A DNA stretch of 64,000 bases, from NCBI RefSeq assembly GCF_001580365.1, contig NZ_CP014483.1:5618-69617 (forward strand), in the 5' to 3' direction. This document shows positions 35,047 through 43,728 of the stretch, piece after piece (the first letter of the stretch is position 1; the number at the start of each line of letters is the position of its first letter). The translations under genes were made by a program, and so were the position numbers. The stretch is from Kocuria turfanensis (GTDB taxonomy: Bacteria; Actinomycetota; Actinomycetes; Actinomycetales; Micrococcaceae). The notes under the pieces were generated by a model. The model worked only from the letters and a program-made list of their open reading frames with translations, was not told the origin of the DNA and ran no database searches.

Positions 35047-35497
35047 AGGAGGCTCCTTCTCGTGCTGGGGGTGTGTTCGCGGCAGGTGGGGTGGTGGCGT
35101 CGCCGGCGATGGTGGGCCCCGGTGGGGAGGCCGGGCCCAGGACGGCCAGCAGCTCTCCGATCTCGTGGGCGGAGAGTGTGGGGTGGCGGAAGTGCTGATG
35201 CTCATCGATGGTGTAGTGAGTGCGGCGACCTTGCTTGCGCCGGGTGATGAAGCCGGCTTCCTCGAGGTCTTTGAGGATCATCAGGGCCGCCCGTTCAGTG
35301 ATCCCCACCAGGGCCGCGATGTCGCTGACCCGCACGTCCCCACCCCGGGCCACGACGAGCAGAACGTGGCCGTGGTTGGACAGCAACGTCCAGGACGGGC
35401 GCCGGGACGGACCGGGGTGCACCGCCCCTGGTCCGGTGGACCGGTCCCGGGGCTGGGACGAAGTTCCGGGGGCACCGGGGTGGGAGCTGGAGAGCAA
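35039..35497 (-). CDS. Winged-helix transcriptional regulator (MarR/ArsR-like)
   Basis: 152 residues. The central domain is a clear winged helix: NHGHVLLVVARGGDVRVSDIAALVGITERAALMILKDLEEAGF, then basic wing RRKQGRRTHY. The C-terminus is Pro/Ala-rich. TTG start at 35497 with GAAGGA nine bases before; the first 35 residues are low complexity. Its 3' end overlaps the next gene. May control the adjacent metal-transport genes; not shown. Confidence 0.75.
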   Translation of the reverse strand: MLSSSHPGAPGTSSQPRDRSTGPGAVHPGPSRRPSWTLLSNHGHVLLVVARGGDVRVSDIAALVGITERAALMILKDLEEAGFITRRKQGRRTHYTIDEHQHFRHPTLSAHEIGELLAVLGPASPPGPTIAGDATTPPAANTPPAREGASCV

Positions 35498-35590
35498 TGT
35501 CGGGGTCCTTCCCCTCGAAAATGGTGGGAGCGCGCTGGGTGGCGCCCACGGGTCCGGGTGCTGATCGCACCCGCGTGCACCCCGGGACGA

Positions 35591-35737
35591 CTACTGCAGC
35601 GACGGGACGAGGCCCAGGGAGATGAGGCCGACGGCAACCACTGACGCGGCGGCAGCCAGGAATCCGGTCGAGACGGCGATCAGGCCCCAGGGGCGTGACC
35701 GCCTGGAGTGCCGGGGTTCGGGGGTCTGAGCGTTCAT
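35591..35737 (-). CDS. Small single-span membrane protein (48 residues)
   Basis: ATG 35737 with AAAGG seven bases upstream, stop TAG at 35591. Basic N-terminus (PRHSRRSRPWG) followed by one hydrophobic helix (LIAVSTGFLAAAASVVAVGL). Small proteins of this shape are frequent beside transporters. Family unknown; spaced between the regulator and the UspA-like gene. Confidence 0.6.
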   Translation of the reverse strand: MNAQTPEPRHSRRSRPWGLIAVSTGFLAAAASVVAVGLISLGLVPSLQ

Positions 35738-35919
35738 GACAGGCCTTTCAATGGTGCGGCCGGTAGTCGTTGCCGGTCCGCGGAGCTGGTGGTGTCCGTT
35801 CCTGGGTTGCGGTCACTGCACGTCCTGCCCGGGGCGCCTCGTCGAGTCGCCGGGGTGCCGGAGCGCGTCCGACAGGGGAGGTGCCGCTGCCGGCCCGGGG
35901 CGCTTCGTCGGGGACGGTC

Positions 35920-36408
35920 TCACAGCTGGGCCAGTCTGCGAGAGCGCGCCGGGCGGTGCACGCGAAACATGGAGCCGCCGGCCTCGGCCACGAGCACGAC
36001 CTCGGTTCCGTGCCGCACCGTGGGCACCGGAACCTCCGCCGGGGTGACGACCACGGCCGCCCCGATCGTGTGGGCGGCATGGGCCACAGCGATGGCTCGC
36101 ACCTGGTGGGCCCGGTGGAAGGAACAGCGCCGGTGCCACACCACCTCCACCCGGGCGGGGATCCCCGCACTCTCCGGCGCCGGGGTCGTGCGGGCGGCGA
36201 CGGCCTCGGCCTCACGCAGCGCTTCCCGGCGGACCCGGGCAGCGATCACGGCGTCGGAGGTGAAGGCCGAGCGCAGCACCGGCACCAACAACACCAGCGG
36301 ACGGTCCTCTTCGGCGGCGAGCCGTACCGCGTAGCAGGCCACGGTGACGGCCTCAGGGCCGTCGGTGATCACCGCAGCCACGCAACGACGGGGGGCGAGG
36401 GCAGTCAT
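35920..36408 (-). CDS. UspA-like hypothetical protein coupled to terC
   Basis: 162 residues; its ATG overlaps the terC stop (ATGA). Begins with beta-alpha pattern VAAVITDGPEAVTVACYAVRLA and RPLVLLVPVL, reminiscent of universal stress proteins, but the C-terminal nucleotide motif (GxxGxxxxxxxxGS) is replaced by PTVRHGTEVVLVAEAG. Soluble. Coupling makes it a likely accessory of the TerC exporter. Confidence 0.6.
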   Translation of the reverse strand: MTALAPRRCVAAVITDGPEAVTVACYAVRLAAEEDRPLVLLVPVLRSAFTSDAVIAARVRREALREAEAVAARTTPAPESAGIPARVEVVWHRRCSFHRAHQVRAIAVAHAAHTIGAAVVVTPAEVPVPTVRHGTEVVLVAEAGGSMFRVHRPARSRRLAQL

Positions 36409-37508
36409 CGGAGGTCCCTGTCGTGGTGGTGGGCGGACTCGGCGTCGCGGGCGGACTCCTCCGTCTCCTCCAGCTGCTGCGGGACAGGGGAGCGGGAGGG
36501 CCGGCGGCGACCCCAGACGGGCTCCAGGGCGGCGTCCTCGGCCTCGGTCGCGACGTGGAAGGGCGGGTTCGCCGGCGCGGGCAGCGCCTGACGACCCTGG
36601 CCACGGGTGGCGCGCAGACTCAGGATGATCGAGACGGTGATGATCGTGGCCACCACGGCCAGGGAGATCGGCGTGGGGATGTAGAAGAGGTCAATCTTCA
36701 GCAGCATCTTGAGGCCCACCCAGATCAGCACCAGGGCCAGCCCGGTCTTGAGGTAGATGAAGCGGTGGATCAGATCCGCCAGCAGGAAGTACATGGCCCG
36801 CAGCCCCAGGATCGCGAACGCGTTGGCGGTGAAGACCAGGAACACCTCGTCGGTGACGGCGAAGATCGCCGGGATGGAGTCCACGGCGAAGACGACGTCG
36901 GTGACCTCGATGAGCACCAGCACCGCCAGCAGCGGGGTGGCCAGCAGCACCCCGTTCTTCCGGACGAGCAGCTTCTGCCCGTGGTAGGCATCCGTCATGG
37001 GCACCCAGCGGCGGAAGGCGCGCAGCACCGCGGAGCTCTCCGGGTCCAGGTGCTCTTCGCGCTGGCGGATCATCTTCCACCCGGTGAAGAGCAGGAACGC
37101 GGCGAAGACGTAGAGGATCCAGGAGAAGTTCTGGATCAGCACGGCACCGGCGGCGATGAAGATCCCGCGGAACACCAGCGCGCCCAGCACGCCCAAAAAC
37201 AGCACCCGGTGCTGGAACGCCCGGGGCACGGCGAAGTAGCTGAAGATGATCGCCCACACGAAGACGTTGTCCACGGCCAGCGACTTCTCGATCAGGTAGC
37301 CGGCGAAGTACTGCTGGCCGAATTCGGCACCCCAGACCCTCCAGACGAGGACTCCGAAGGCGACGCCGAAGGCCACCCACACCCCCGACCAGGCCGCGGC
37401 CTCGCGCACACCGATGACGTGGGCACGGCGGTGGGCGAACAAGTCGATGGCCAACATCACCACGATGAAGCCGAGCACCGCGGCCCATACCCAGAACGGG
37501 ACATCCAT
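36405..37508 (-). CDS. terC: TerC family membrane protein (manganese exporter type)
   Basis: 367 residues from ATG 37508, GGAAGG nine bases upstream. Nine hydrophobic helices with the TerC signatures: EKSLAVDNVFVW, LIEVTDVVFAVDSIPAIFAVT and LTANAF-type segment FTANAFAILGLRAMYF, including the paired acidic residues in the helices. TerC/Alx proteins export Mn2+ and are linked to metal insertion into secreted enzymes. The 5' leader is a yybP-ykoY riboswitch, which strongly supports manganese control. The C-terminal 60 residues are a charged cytoplasmic tail. Confidence 0.93.
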   Translation of the reverse strand: MDVPFWVWAAVLGFIVVMLAIDLFAHRRAHVIGVREAAAWSGVWVAFGVAFGVLVWRVWGAEFGQQYFAGYLIEKSLAVDNVFVWAIIFSYFAVPRAFQHRVLFLGVLGALVFRGIFIAAGAVLIQNFSWILYVFAAFLLFTGWKMIRQREEHLDPESSAVLRAFRRWVPMTDAYHGQKLLVRKNGVLLATPLLAVLVLIEVTDVVFAVDSIPAIFAVTDEVFLVFTANAFAILGLRAMYFLLADLIHRFIYLKTGLALVLIWVGLKMLLKIDLFYIPTPISLAVVATIITVSIILSLRATRGQGRQALPAPANPPFHVATEAEDAALEPVWGRRRPSRSPVPQQLEETEESARDAESAHHHDRDLR

Positions 37509-37627
37509 GAGAAAAACCTTCCGGTTGTCAGCAACAAACCGGAGGTCTCTCCCGGCCCTCACGGGCCCGCCTGCCGGGCCCTCACGGACCGCAATGACGA
37601 CAGGACGTCGGCGGGATACTCCCCTCC
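37509..37627 (-). ncRNA. yybP-ykoY (Mn2+-sensing) riboswitch in terC leader
   Basis: Aptamer 37627-37541. P1 pairs GGAGG (37627-37623) with CCTCC (37545-37541). The conserved 5' core GGAGTA (37622-37617) and 3' core GGCCGGGAGAGACC (ending at 37544) match the family consensus. Downstream, CCGGTT (37542-37537) can pair with AACCGG just before the Shine-Dalgarno GGAAGG; its first two bases are shared with P1, so aptamer folding and the start-site hairpin compete. Known members raise expression of Mn2+ exporters when Mn2+ is high. Confidence 0.85.
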
Positions 37628-38015
37628 CCAGTCCGACAAGTGAAGCATATTTCGCCTATCCGGGCAAGACCCGCCTCTGCCGCTTATCCGGAGGGCAGTC
37701 GACGTTAGCCCACGGCGTGAAACATGGTCGATGCTGATTCCACAACTGGAGGTCCCCCGGACCGACCGTGGGGTCGTGGCTGGACATGGGTGACTCCTCG
37801 GTTTCGGGGCTCGCGAGCGTGCTTACACCGACCAGACTTCCCGGCTCACCAGATCGTCAGTCCACGGAGACGGTAGGCCGACCGACAGCCACCACCCGCC
37901 GGACCGCCTCTGGATTACCCACCGCATGGGGCCCTTTCGAGCAGTCGAACGTGGGCGACGGCGGATGCATCCAGGCTTGGTCACCGCCTCGTCGAGCAGT
38001 ACGAAGGCCCTGTGA

Positions 38016-39158
38016 TCAGGGTGAGTTCGTGGTTCCTACGCGGCGCTGGCGCCCCTTGCGCAACCCGATTTCATAGGAAGTGAACGCAAGCAGGGTTACT
38101 GCGATCAATGGCAGGACGAACCACGCCATGGTCGCGGTAAAGCCCTCCAGCGCATCGTGCTCGGTGGCGGCGAGAACGACGTAGCCGGTGTACGCCAGAT
38201 ACAGGGCCACGAACAGGGCACCCTCCCACCGGGCTACCGCGAAGCCGGTGAACGCCACGGGCAACAGGGCCAGGGCGGCGGCCAGCATCACCGGCATGTC
38301 GAAGGCCACCGCAGCACTTGCGACGGGAATGCCCTCGAGGGAGATCAGGGCGGGCAACCCGAGCACCACCCCGATGTTGAAGATGTTGCTGCCCACCACG
38401 TTGCCCACGGCCAGATCGCGTTCGCCTCGGCGTACCGCGATGATCGCGGTTGCCAGCTCGGGCAGTGCAGTCCCCACGGCCACCACGGTCAGACCGACCA
38501 CGAGGCTGCTCACGCCCAGCGTGGTGGCGATGTTCACCGCGCCTTCGACGAGCAGCGTGGCCCCGCCCACCAACAGGGCGACCCCCAGCACCACGAGCAG
38601 GACCGACCTGCCGGCTGAGGTGGCAGGCGGCTCCTCGTCCTCTCCGGCGACATCGGCAGCAGGTGAGCTCCCGGCCGACCCCACGGGACGGACCGGGGAC
38701 TTCGCCTCCCGCCGGCCGAGAACAACGGTCAGCACACCATGCACCACCACCGCGGAGAACAGGACCAGCCCATCCACCGCGCTGACCAGCCCATCCAGGG
38801 ACACGAGCAGCAATCCGACCGACAGGGCCACCATCAGGGGCAGGTCGAAGCGCACCAGCCGCTGCTTCACGACCAAGGGGATGACCAGTGCGGAGAGCCC
38901 GAGAATGAGCAGGACGTTGACGATGTTACTGCCCACCACGTTGCCCACAGCCAGCCCCGGCTCATCACTCAGCACGGCGCCCACGGTCACGGCCAGCTCC
39001 GGGGCCGAGGTGGCGGCCGAGACCACGGTGAGCCCGACCACCAGCGAGGAGATCCCCACCCGCCGGGCCAGGGCCGAGGCTCCCCGCACCAAAAATTCTC
39101 CACCGAGGACCAGCAGCAGCAGCCCGGCAACGATCCGCCCTATGTCAAGAAGGTCCAT
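38016..39158 (-). CDS. CaCA-family Na+/Ca2+-type antiporter, copy 2 (YrbG-like)
   Basis: 380 residues from ATG 39158; roughly nine in ten residues equal those of the copy at 32876-34018, including both alpha-repeats. Differences cluster in the central loop (SPVRPVGSAGSSP versus ISAHAAGSAMGSS) and the C-terminus (GLRKGRQRRVGTTNSP). The -10-like TACACT sits at the same distance from the ATG. Similarity extends some 45 bases upstream. The direct repeat frames the regulator/terC segment. 37630-38015 upstream of the riboswitch holds no other gene. Confidence 0.92.
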   Translation of the reverse strand: MDLLDIGRIVAGLLLLVLGGEFLVRGASALARRVGISSLVVGLTVVSAATSAPELAVTVGAVLSDEPGLAVGNVVGSNIVNVLLILGLSALVIPLVVKQRLVRFDLPLMVALSVGLLLVSLDGLVSAVDGLVLFSAVVVHGVLTVVLGRREAKSPVRPVGSAGSSPAADVAGEDEEPPATSAGRSVLLVVLGVALLVGGATLLVEGAVNIATTLGVSSLVVGLTVVAVGTALPELATAIIAVRRGERDLAVGNVVGSNIFNIGVVLGLPALISLEGIPVASAAVAFDMPVMLAAALALLPVAFTGFAVARWEGALFVALYLAYTGYVVLAATEHDALEGFTATMAWFVLPLIAVTLLAFTSYEIGLRKGRQRRVGTTNSP

Positions 39159-39259
39159 GGGCAGGAGTGTACGGATCACGTCCGGACCCGAAGGTCCCGC
39201 CCTGATCCACCGTTCCGGCTACGACATACGCATCACGACCTCCACAGGAGAAGACAGAC

Positions 39260-39889
39260 TCAGATCGTCGTCGCTTGCGGCAGCTCCCGGATCCTCCGGT
39301 AGAGCGTGGCCCGGGACATGCCAAGATCGCGGGCAACCTGGGTGGCCGGCTCCCCACCATCGATCAGCCGCAGAGCGTTGCGGATCTGGGAGTCCGTGAA
39401 GGTTTGCCGGCGCCCACCGAGAGCCTTGCCGGCCGCCCGGCGCTTGGCTACCGAGTCGCTGATCCGCTCCCGCTTGATCTCCAGCTCCATCTGGGCCAAG
39501 GCGGCCATCACAGTGAACACCATCGACCCCATCGGGGTGGCGGTGTCCACGTCTCCCCCACCGAGGTTCAGCACCCGCAACCCGGCACCTCTCCCCCGCA
39601 GTGCCTCGGCGAAGATGAGCATGTTCTGCGTCGACCGGCCCAATCGGTCCAGGGTGGTGATGACCAACGTGTCACCCTCCTCGAGCGCGGCCACGGCCTT
39701 GTCGAACTGCGGACGCGACGCACGGCCTCCAGACACTCCACTGTCCACGTAGATGTCATCGCGCCGCAGATCTGCAGCCATGAGGTCAGCCACTTGGCGG
39801 TCAGCGTCCTGCTGCCGCGTCGACACACGTGCGTACCCGATCAGCTTCCCCACGTCCACCCCATCTGTCTCGCAACTAACGTTGAGCAT
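39260..39889 (-). CDS. Serine recombinase (Tn3-type resolvase/DNA invertase)
   Basis: 209 residues. Catalytic serine is residue 23 in GYARVSTRQQDADRQ; further motifs TTLDRLGRSTQNM and MELEIKRERISDSV, and a C-terminal Hin-type helix-turn-helix (EPATQVARDLGMSRATLYRRI). Unlike the recombinase at 15158, it is of the standard resolvase length. It sits at the edge of the antiporter/terC module. An internal GTG (39859) is an alternative start. Upstream dyad 39919-39986 may be its res site. Confidence 0.92.
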   Translation of the reverse strand: MLNVSCETDGVDVGKLIGYARVSTRQQDADRQVADLMAADLRRDDIYVDSGVSGGRASRPQFDKAVAALEEGDTLVITTLDRLGRSTQNMLIFAEALRGRGAGLRVLNLGGGDVDTATPMGSMVFTVMAALAQMELEIKRERISDSVAKRRAAGKALGGRRQTFTDSQIRNALRLIDGGEPATQVARDLGMSRATLYRRIRELPQATTI

Positions 39890-39918
39890 CCAATTCTAAA
39901 GGCATGGATAAAGCACAA

Positions 39919-39986
39919 GGATGCGAGACGGGCCGAACCGCGGAAACATGCGGGCGCAAATTTTCCGGACGAGACGTCTCGCATCC
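39919..39986. repeat. Candidate res/crossover site
   Basis: 11-bp inverted repeat GGATGCGAGAC (39919-39929) with GTCTCGCATCC (39976-39986); a perfect GAGACGTCTC palindrome sits at 39971-39980 and a further CTCGCAAC lies in the start of the recombinase gene. Position 30-100 bases before a resolvase gene is typical of res sites. Confidence 0.5.
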
Positions 39987-40093
39987 CTTGCCTTCGGAGA
40001 CACACCCGATGAGTCGCGCCTGACTCGCGGGTGAATTCATGCAATGGTTACGATGAAGCTCACCGTTGTTAGTCATGTGCCATAGGAGGACCG

Positions 40094-40573
40094 ATGCCGT
40101 TCGAGGTGTTCGACAAGAGGATGACTCCGCTGGCCAAGGCGCCGAGCGTGACAATCCAGAAGCGCGGAGTGATCTCGCTGAACAAGGCCGCCCACGATCT
40201 CGTCGGCAACGCCGAGACGGTGGAGCTGCTCTACGACCGTGACCGCCAAGTCATAGCACTGCGCGCCACTGATGACTCCTCTCCACATGCCTATGCGGTG
40301 CGCAACGGGTCCAGGCGTGGGCCGGGGCAGGCGATCGTCTCGGCCACGGCCTTCACTGCCCACTACGGCATCGACACCACCGCCACCAGGCGATGGAAGC
40401 CCTTTGTGGAGGACGGCATGCTCTGCGTGGACCTCACGACCGAGGGAACCATCATCACGGGCAACCGCATCAAGACCACAGCTCCAGCAGATGCCGTGGA
40501 ACCGGCAGAGGCCTCGACCGATGACGAGGTTTCCCCTGAAGTGATCACCGACGAGGGCCCCAACCACAACTAA
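40094..40573 (+). CDS. Conserved actinobacterial hypothetical protein, AbrB/SpoVT-like N-terminus
   Basis: 159 residues behind AGGAGG. The N-terminal 50 residues (FEVFDKRMTP, PSVTIQKRGVISLNKAAHDL, VELLYDRDRQVIALR) form a small beta-barrel pattern seen in a widespread actinobacterial family of unknown function; the middle (HAYAVRNGS, FTAHYGIDT) and WKPFVEDGMLCVDL are also conserved. The C-terminus is an acidic tail. The gene precedes a truncated lsr2, hinting at a DNA-associated role. Confidence 0.7.
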   Translation: MPFEVFDKRMTPLAKAPSVTIQKRGVISLNKAAHDLVGNAETVELLYDRDRQVIALRATDDSSPHAYAVRNGSRRGPGQAIVSATAFTAHYGIDTTATRRWKPFVEDGMLCVDLTTEGTIITGNRIKTTAPADAVEPAEASTDDEVSPEVITDEGPNHN

Positions 40574-40612
40574 GCGCACTTTCCCACTCAGGCACCGCGA
40601 GGAACACCACCC

Positions 40613-40705
40613 ATGGCTCAGAAAGCCAAAGTGCACCTCAAGGACGACCTTGACGGCGGTGCCGCCGAGGAACCCATTCCGTTCAGCCGCGCCGGCAAGA
40701 ATTAG
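40613..40705 (+). pseudogene. Truncated lsr2 stub (30 residues)
   Basis: ATG 40613 to TAG 40705 encodes MAQKAKVHLKDDLDGGAAEE and ten more residues. The start matches the dimerisation strand of Lsr2 (compare MAQSVQIILEDDLEGGPADE at 46512), but the frame is lost after EEPIPF and the DNA-binding domain is missing. A GAGGA site precedes the ATG, so a peptide could still be made. The remainder of 40574-41052 contains no gene. Confidence 0.7.
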
Positions 40706-41052
40706 GTGACGAGAAGGTCAGAACCGCCGATTTTTCGGTGACTGAGCATGATCCCTCGCCGGTTTCTCCCAGCACTTCAGTGCCCTGGGCAGAGTCTGAG
40801 GATGGTCAGGTCACGCGTGCCACATCCAGGACTTCGGTGATCAGCAGGATTGCCGCTGCACCCCTGCCCGCATTAGAATTTGCCAATGTAACCACCGTTC
40901 GTTTCAGGTGGCGACGTCCCCCCACGTCACCGCGAACCACCCCTCCCCCTCACCCTTCTCGGCCGCGTCAGGCCTATCGCTCCGTGCCCTGGTTCGGGCC
41001 GGGGTTTCTGAGGTCGAACGGCGGGCGAGCAGATCCCCCCGGAAGGTGCCCC

Positions 41053-42399
41053 GTGTCCTTTTCTGCCCGTGTGCTCTCGGCCACGCTCTTGTCCGCTCTG
41101 ACCCTGTCCGCCGTAGCACCGACGGCCACCGCCGCCCCCACACCCCCCACTCAGCTGCGGGCAGATGAACAGGACACCCGCTACCTCGTCCGCTTCGCCC
41201 CGGGCACCGACGTCGCCGCCCAGGCGCGAACGTTGCGCGCTCAGGGCAAGGCCGTGGGACGGACCTTCTCCACCGCGGTACGCGCCGCTGTCGTGACCAC
41301 CACCCCGGCCCAGGCCGCAGCACTGGCACGGTCCCCGCGAGTCGAAGCCGTTGAGCGGGACCTGCCGGTGGAGCTGTTCGACACCCAGCAGTCGGCCCCC
41401 TGGGGACTGGACCGCATCGACCAGCGCGCCCTACCGCTGTCCACCACCTACACCGCCCCGGCCGTGGGCACCGGAGTGAACGCCTACGTCGTGGACACCG
41501 GTGTCCTCACCGCGCACACCGACTTCGGCACTCGGGTCGCCTCGGGCTGGAGTGCCGTGGCCGATGGCCGCGGCACCTCCGACTGCAACGGGCACGGCAC
41601 CCACGTGGCCGGCACGATCGCCGGCGCGGTCCACGGTGTGGCCAAGGCCGCCACCGTGGTGCCCGTGCGCGTGCTCGACTGCGACGGCGCCGGCTACATG
41701 TCCGACGTCGTGGCCGGGCTGGACTGGGTGGCCGCCCACCACACCGCCGGCACCCCGGCGGTAGCAAACCTGAGCCTGGGCGGCGGGGCCAACACCACGG
41801 TCGACGCCGCCGTACAAGGAATCATCAACGACGGCGTCACCGCCGTGGTAGCTGCCGGCAACTCCGCCGCCGACGCCTGCAGCACCTCTCCCGCCCGGGT
41901 ACCAGCCGCGGTCACCATCGCCGCGACCGACACCAATGACCGCCAGGCCTCGTTCTCCAACCACGGCAGCTGCGTGGATCTCTACGCCCCCGGCGTGAAC
42001 ATCGCCTCGGCCGGGCACACCTCCACCACCGCGGTCGCGACCATGTCAGGGACCTCCATGGCCGCCCCCCACGCGGCCGGCGCGGCCACGCTCGTCCTGG
42101 CCCAGAACCCGGCCTACACCCCCGCCCAGGTCGCCTCGGCCATCAACGACGGCGCGACCACCGGCCTCGTCACCAACACTGCGACAGGAACCCCCAATCG
42201 GTTGCTGCACATCACCCCGGGGGCTGCTACCGCCCCCACGGCCACCAAGCCCGCGGCCCCGACCAGCGTCAAGGCCACCGCCGGCAGCCAGTCCGCCACC
42301 GTCTCCTGGACCAAGGGCAGCGACGGCGGTTCTCCCCTAACCGGGCAGATCGTCCACGTCTACTCCGGCGCCCAGAAGATCTTCAGCGGGTCGATCTGA
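41053..42399 (+). CDS. Secreted subtilisin-like serine protease (S8), C-terminus cut by IS3 element
   Basis: 448 residues from GTG 41053 with GGAAGG six bases upstream. Sec signal peptide ([18 protein letters not shown]), I9-type propeptide ([14 protein letters not shown]...VEAVERD), then a proteinase K-type catalytic domain with Asp in YVVDTGV, His in [10 protein letters not shown], oxyanion Asn in AAGNSAAD and Ser in [13 protein letters not shown] fibronectin III domain begins at [15 protein letters not shown] but breaks off after FSGSI; the stop TGA is the first three bases of the IS3 element. The protease domain is complete and could be active. Confidence 0.92.
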   Translation: MSFSARVLSATLLSALTLSAVAPTATAAPTPPTQLRADEQDTRYLVRFAPGTDVAAQARTLRAQGKAVGRTFSTAVRAAVVTTTPAQAAALARSPRVEAVERDLPVELFDTQQSAPWGLDRIDQRALPLSTTYTAPAVGTGVNAYVVDTGVLTAHTDFGTRVASGWSAVADGRGTSDCNGHGTHVAGTIAGAVHGVAKAATVVPVRVLDCDGAGYMSDVVAGLDWVAAHHTAGTPAVANLSLGGGANTTVDAAVQGIINDGVTAVVAAGNSAADACSTSPARVPAAVTIAATDTNDRQASFSNHGSCVDLYAPGVNIASAGHTSTTAVATMSGTSMAAPHAAGAATLVLAQNPAYTPAQVASAINDGATTGLVTNTATGTPNRLLHITPGAATAPTATKPAAPTSVKATAGSQSATVSWTKGSDGGSPLTGQIVHVYSGAQKIFSGSI

Positions 42400-42445
42400 A
42401 CCGTCACGGGTTTGATGCCGCTTCCTTTCGATGAAGGATGAGGAC

Positions 42446-42757
42446 ATGCCCAAGAAGTACGACGCCGAGTTCAAGGCCCGAGCGGTGCGCATGGTGCGCG
42501 AGCACCAGCAGGACTATCCGTCGCTGACGGTGGCCTGTCAGCAGATCGGTCAGCAGCTGGATCTGGGGCGGGAGACGCTGCGCAACTGGGTCCGTCAGGC
42601 CGAGATCGACTCCGGGGACCGGGATGGAGTCACCACGGCCGAGGCCGAAGAGATCAAGCGGCTCAAGGCCGAGAACAAACGGTTGCGCGAGGCCAACGAG
42701 ATCCTGCGCAAGGCCTCGATTTTCTTCGCGGGGGAGCTCGACCCCCGCAATCGTTGA
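42446..42757 (+). CDS. IS3-family OrfA (DNA-binding)
   Basis: 103 residues from ATG 42446 (MPKKYDAEFKARAVRMV); an ATG five codons upstream is possible. Helix-turn-helix (SLTVACQQIGQQLDLGRETLRNWV) followed by a leucine zipper (EIKRLKAENKRLREANEILRKA shortened to its heptads) used for multimerisation. Produced alone it regulates transposition; fused by frameshift to OrfB it forms the transposase. Confidence 0.93.
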   Translation: MPKKYDAEFKARAVRMVREHQQDYPSLTVACQQIGQQLDLGRETLRNWVRQAEIDSGDRDGVTTAEAEEIKRLKAENKRLREANEILRKASIFFAGELDPRNR

Positions 42758-43701
42758 TCGCCGGGTTCATCGACCAGATGAGGTCCGAAGGCTACGCGGT
42801 CGAGTCGATCTGCGCGGCCCTGCGCGAGCAGGGCGTGCCGATCGCCGCGAGAACCTACCGCTCCTGGAAGCAACCCGGTCGGCAGCCTGCCGCGCGCACG
42901 GTCAGCGACGCGATCGTCATGGATGTGCTGCTGGCCACCGTGGGCACCCCGGAGGGCCTCTACGGCCGGCGGAAGATGACCGCCTACCTGCGCCGGTGTG
43001 GGCTGGCGGTGGCCCACTGCACGGTGGATCGACTGATGCGCTCCCTCGGGCTGGCCGGGGTGGTCCGAGGCCGGCGGGTGCGCACCACGATCCCGGCCAA
43101 GGATGGGACGCGGGCGTCGGATCTGCTCAACCGCAACTTCACCGCCGCGGCCCCGAACACCGTGTGGGTCGCCGACTTCACCTACGTGCGCACCTGGGCC
43201 GGATTCGTCTACGTCGCCTTCATCGTCGATGTCTTCGCCCAGCGCATCGTGTCCTGGAACGCCGCCACCACCCGCACGACGGATCTGGTGCTCACCTGCC
43301 TGCGAATGGGCCGGTGGGACCGCACCCGTCAGGGCCTGGTGCTGCCGGAGGGGCTGATCCATCACCACGACGCCGGGTCCCAGTACACGGCGCTGCGCTT
43401 CACCGAGCATCTGGCCCTGGAGGGGATGGCCCCGTCGATCGGTTCGGTCGGGGACGCCTACGACAACTGCCTCATGGAGTCGATCATCGGCCTCTACAAG
43501 ACCGAGTGCATCCGCCCGGGCCCGTTCGTGAAGGCACCACTGAAAACTGTCAGCGACGTCGAGTACTCCACGCTGGCCTGGGTGGACTGGTACAACACCC
43601 GCAGGCTGCACTCCAGCCTCGGCAACGTCCCGCCTGCCGAGTTCGAGGCCGCCCACTACGATCAGATCACTGCGCCCCAGCCGGCGGCGCAGCCCGTATA
43701 A
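42754..43701 (+). CDS. IS3-family OrfB (DDE transposase)
   Basis: 315 residues in the -1 frame relative to orfA. DDE residues: Asp in WVADFTYVRT, Asp in IHHHDAGSQY, Glu in CLMESIIGLYKTE. IS150/IS3-type HTH_21 region (GLYGRRKMTAYLRR) near residue 65. Normally expressed by -1 ribosomal frameshifting in the ATTTTC region before the orfA stop. Appears intact. Confidence 0.93.
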   Translation: MIAGFIDQMRSEGYAVESICAALREQGVPIAARTYRSWKQPGRQPAARTVSDAIVMDVLLATVGTPEGLYGRRKMTAYLRRCGLAVAHCTVDRLMRSLGLAGVVRGRRVRTTIPAKDGTRASDLLNRNFTAAAPNTVWVADFTYVRTWAGFVYVAFIVDVFAQRIVSWNAATTRTTDLVLTCLRMGRWDRTRQGLVLPEGLIHHHDAGSQYTALRFTEHLALEGMAPSIGSVGDAYDNCLMESIIGLYKTECIRPGPFVKAPLKTVSDVEYSTLAWVDWYNTRRLHSSLGNVPPAEFEAAHYDQITAPQPAAQPV

Positions 43702-43728
43702 AGACGGCAGAGAAGCCGTGACGGTTCA

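Larger units (their letters stand above)
42397..43728 (+). mobile_element. IS3-family insertion sequence, no target duplication
   Basis: 1332 bp. Both ends begin TGAACCGTCACGG (perfect 13 bp), extending to an imperfect repeat of about 24 bp. Contains orfA and orfB in overlapping -1 phase. Flanks differ (ATC on the left, GAG on the right), so the usual 3-bp duplication is absent and the two flanks were joined by recombination or deletion through the element. Confidence 0.92.

Noticed and set aside
33599..35644. 681-residue plus-strand frame covering the hexamer repeat
   Set aside because: Crosses three minus-strand genes and the CAGCGT repeat; no start signal or family pattern.
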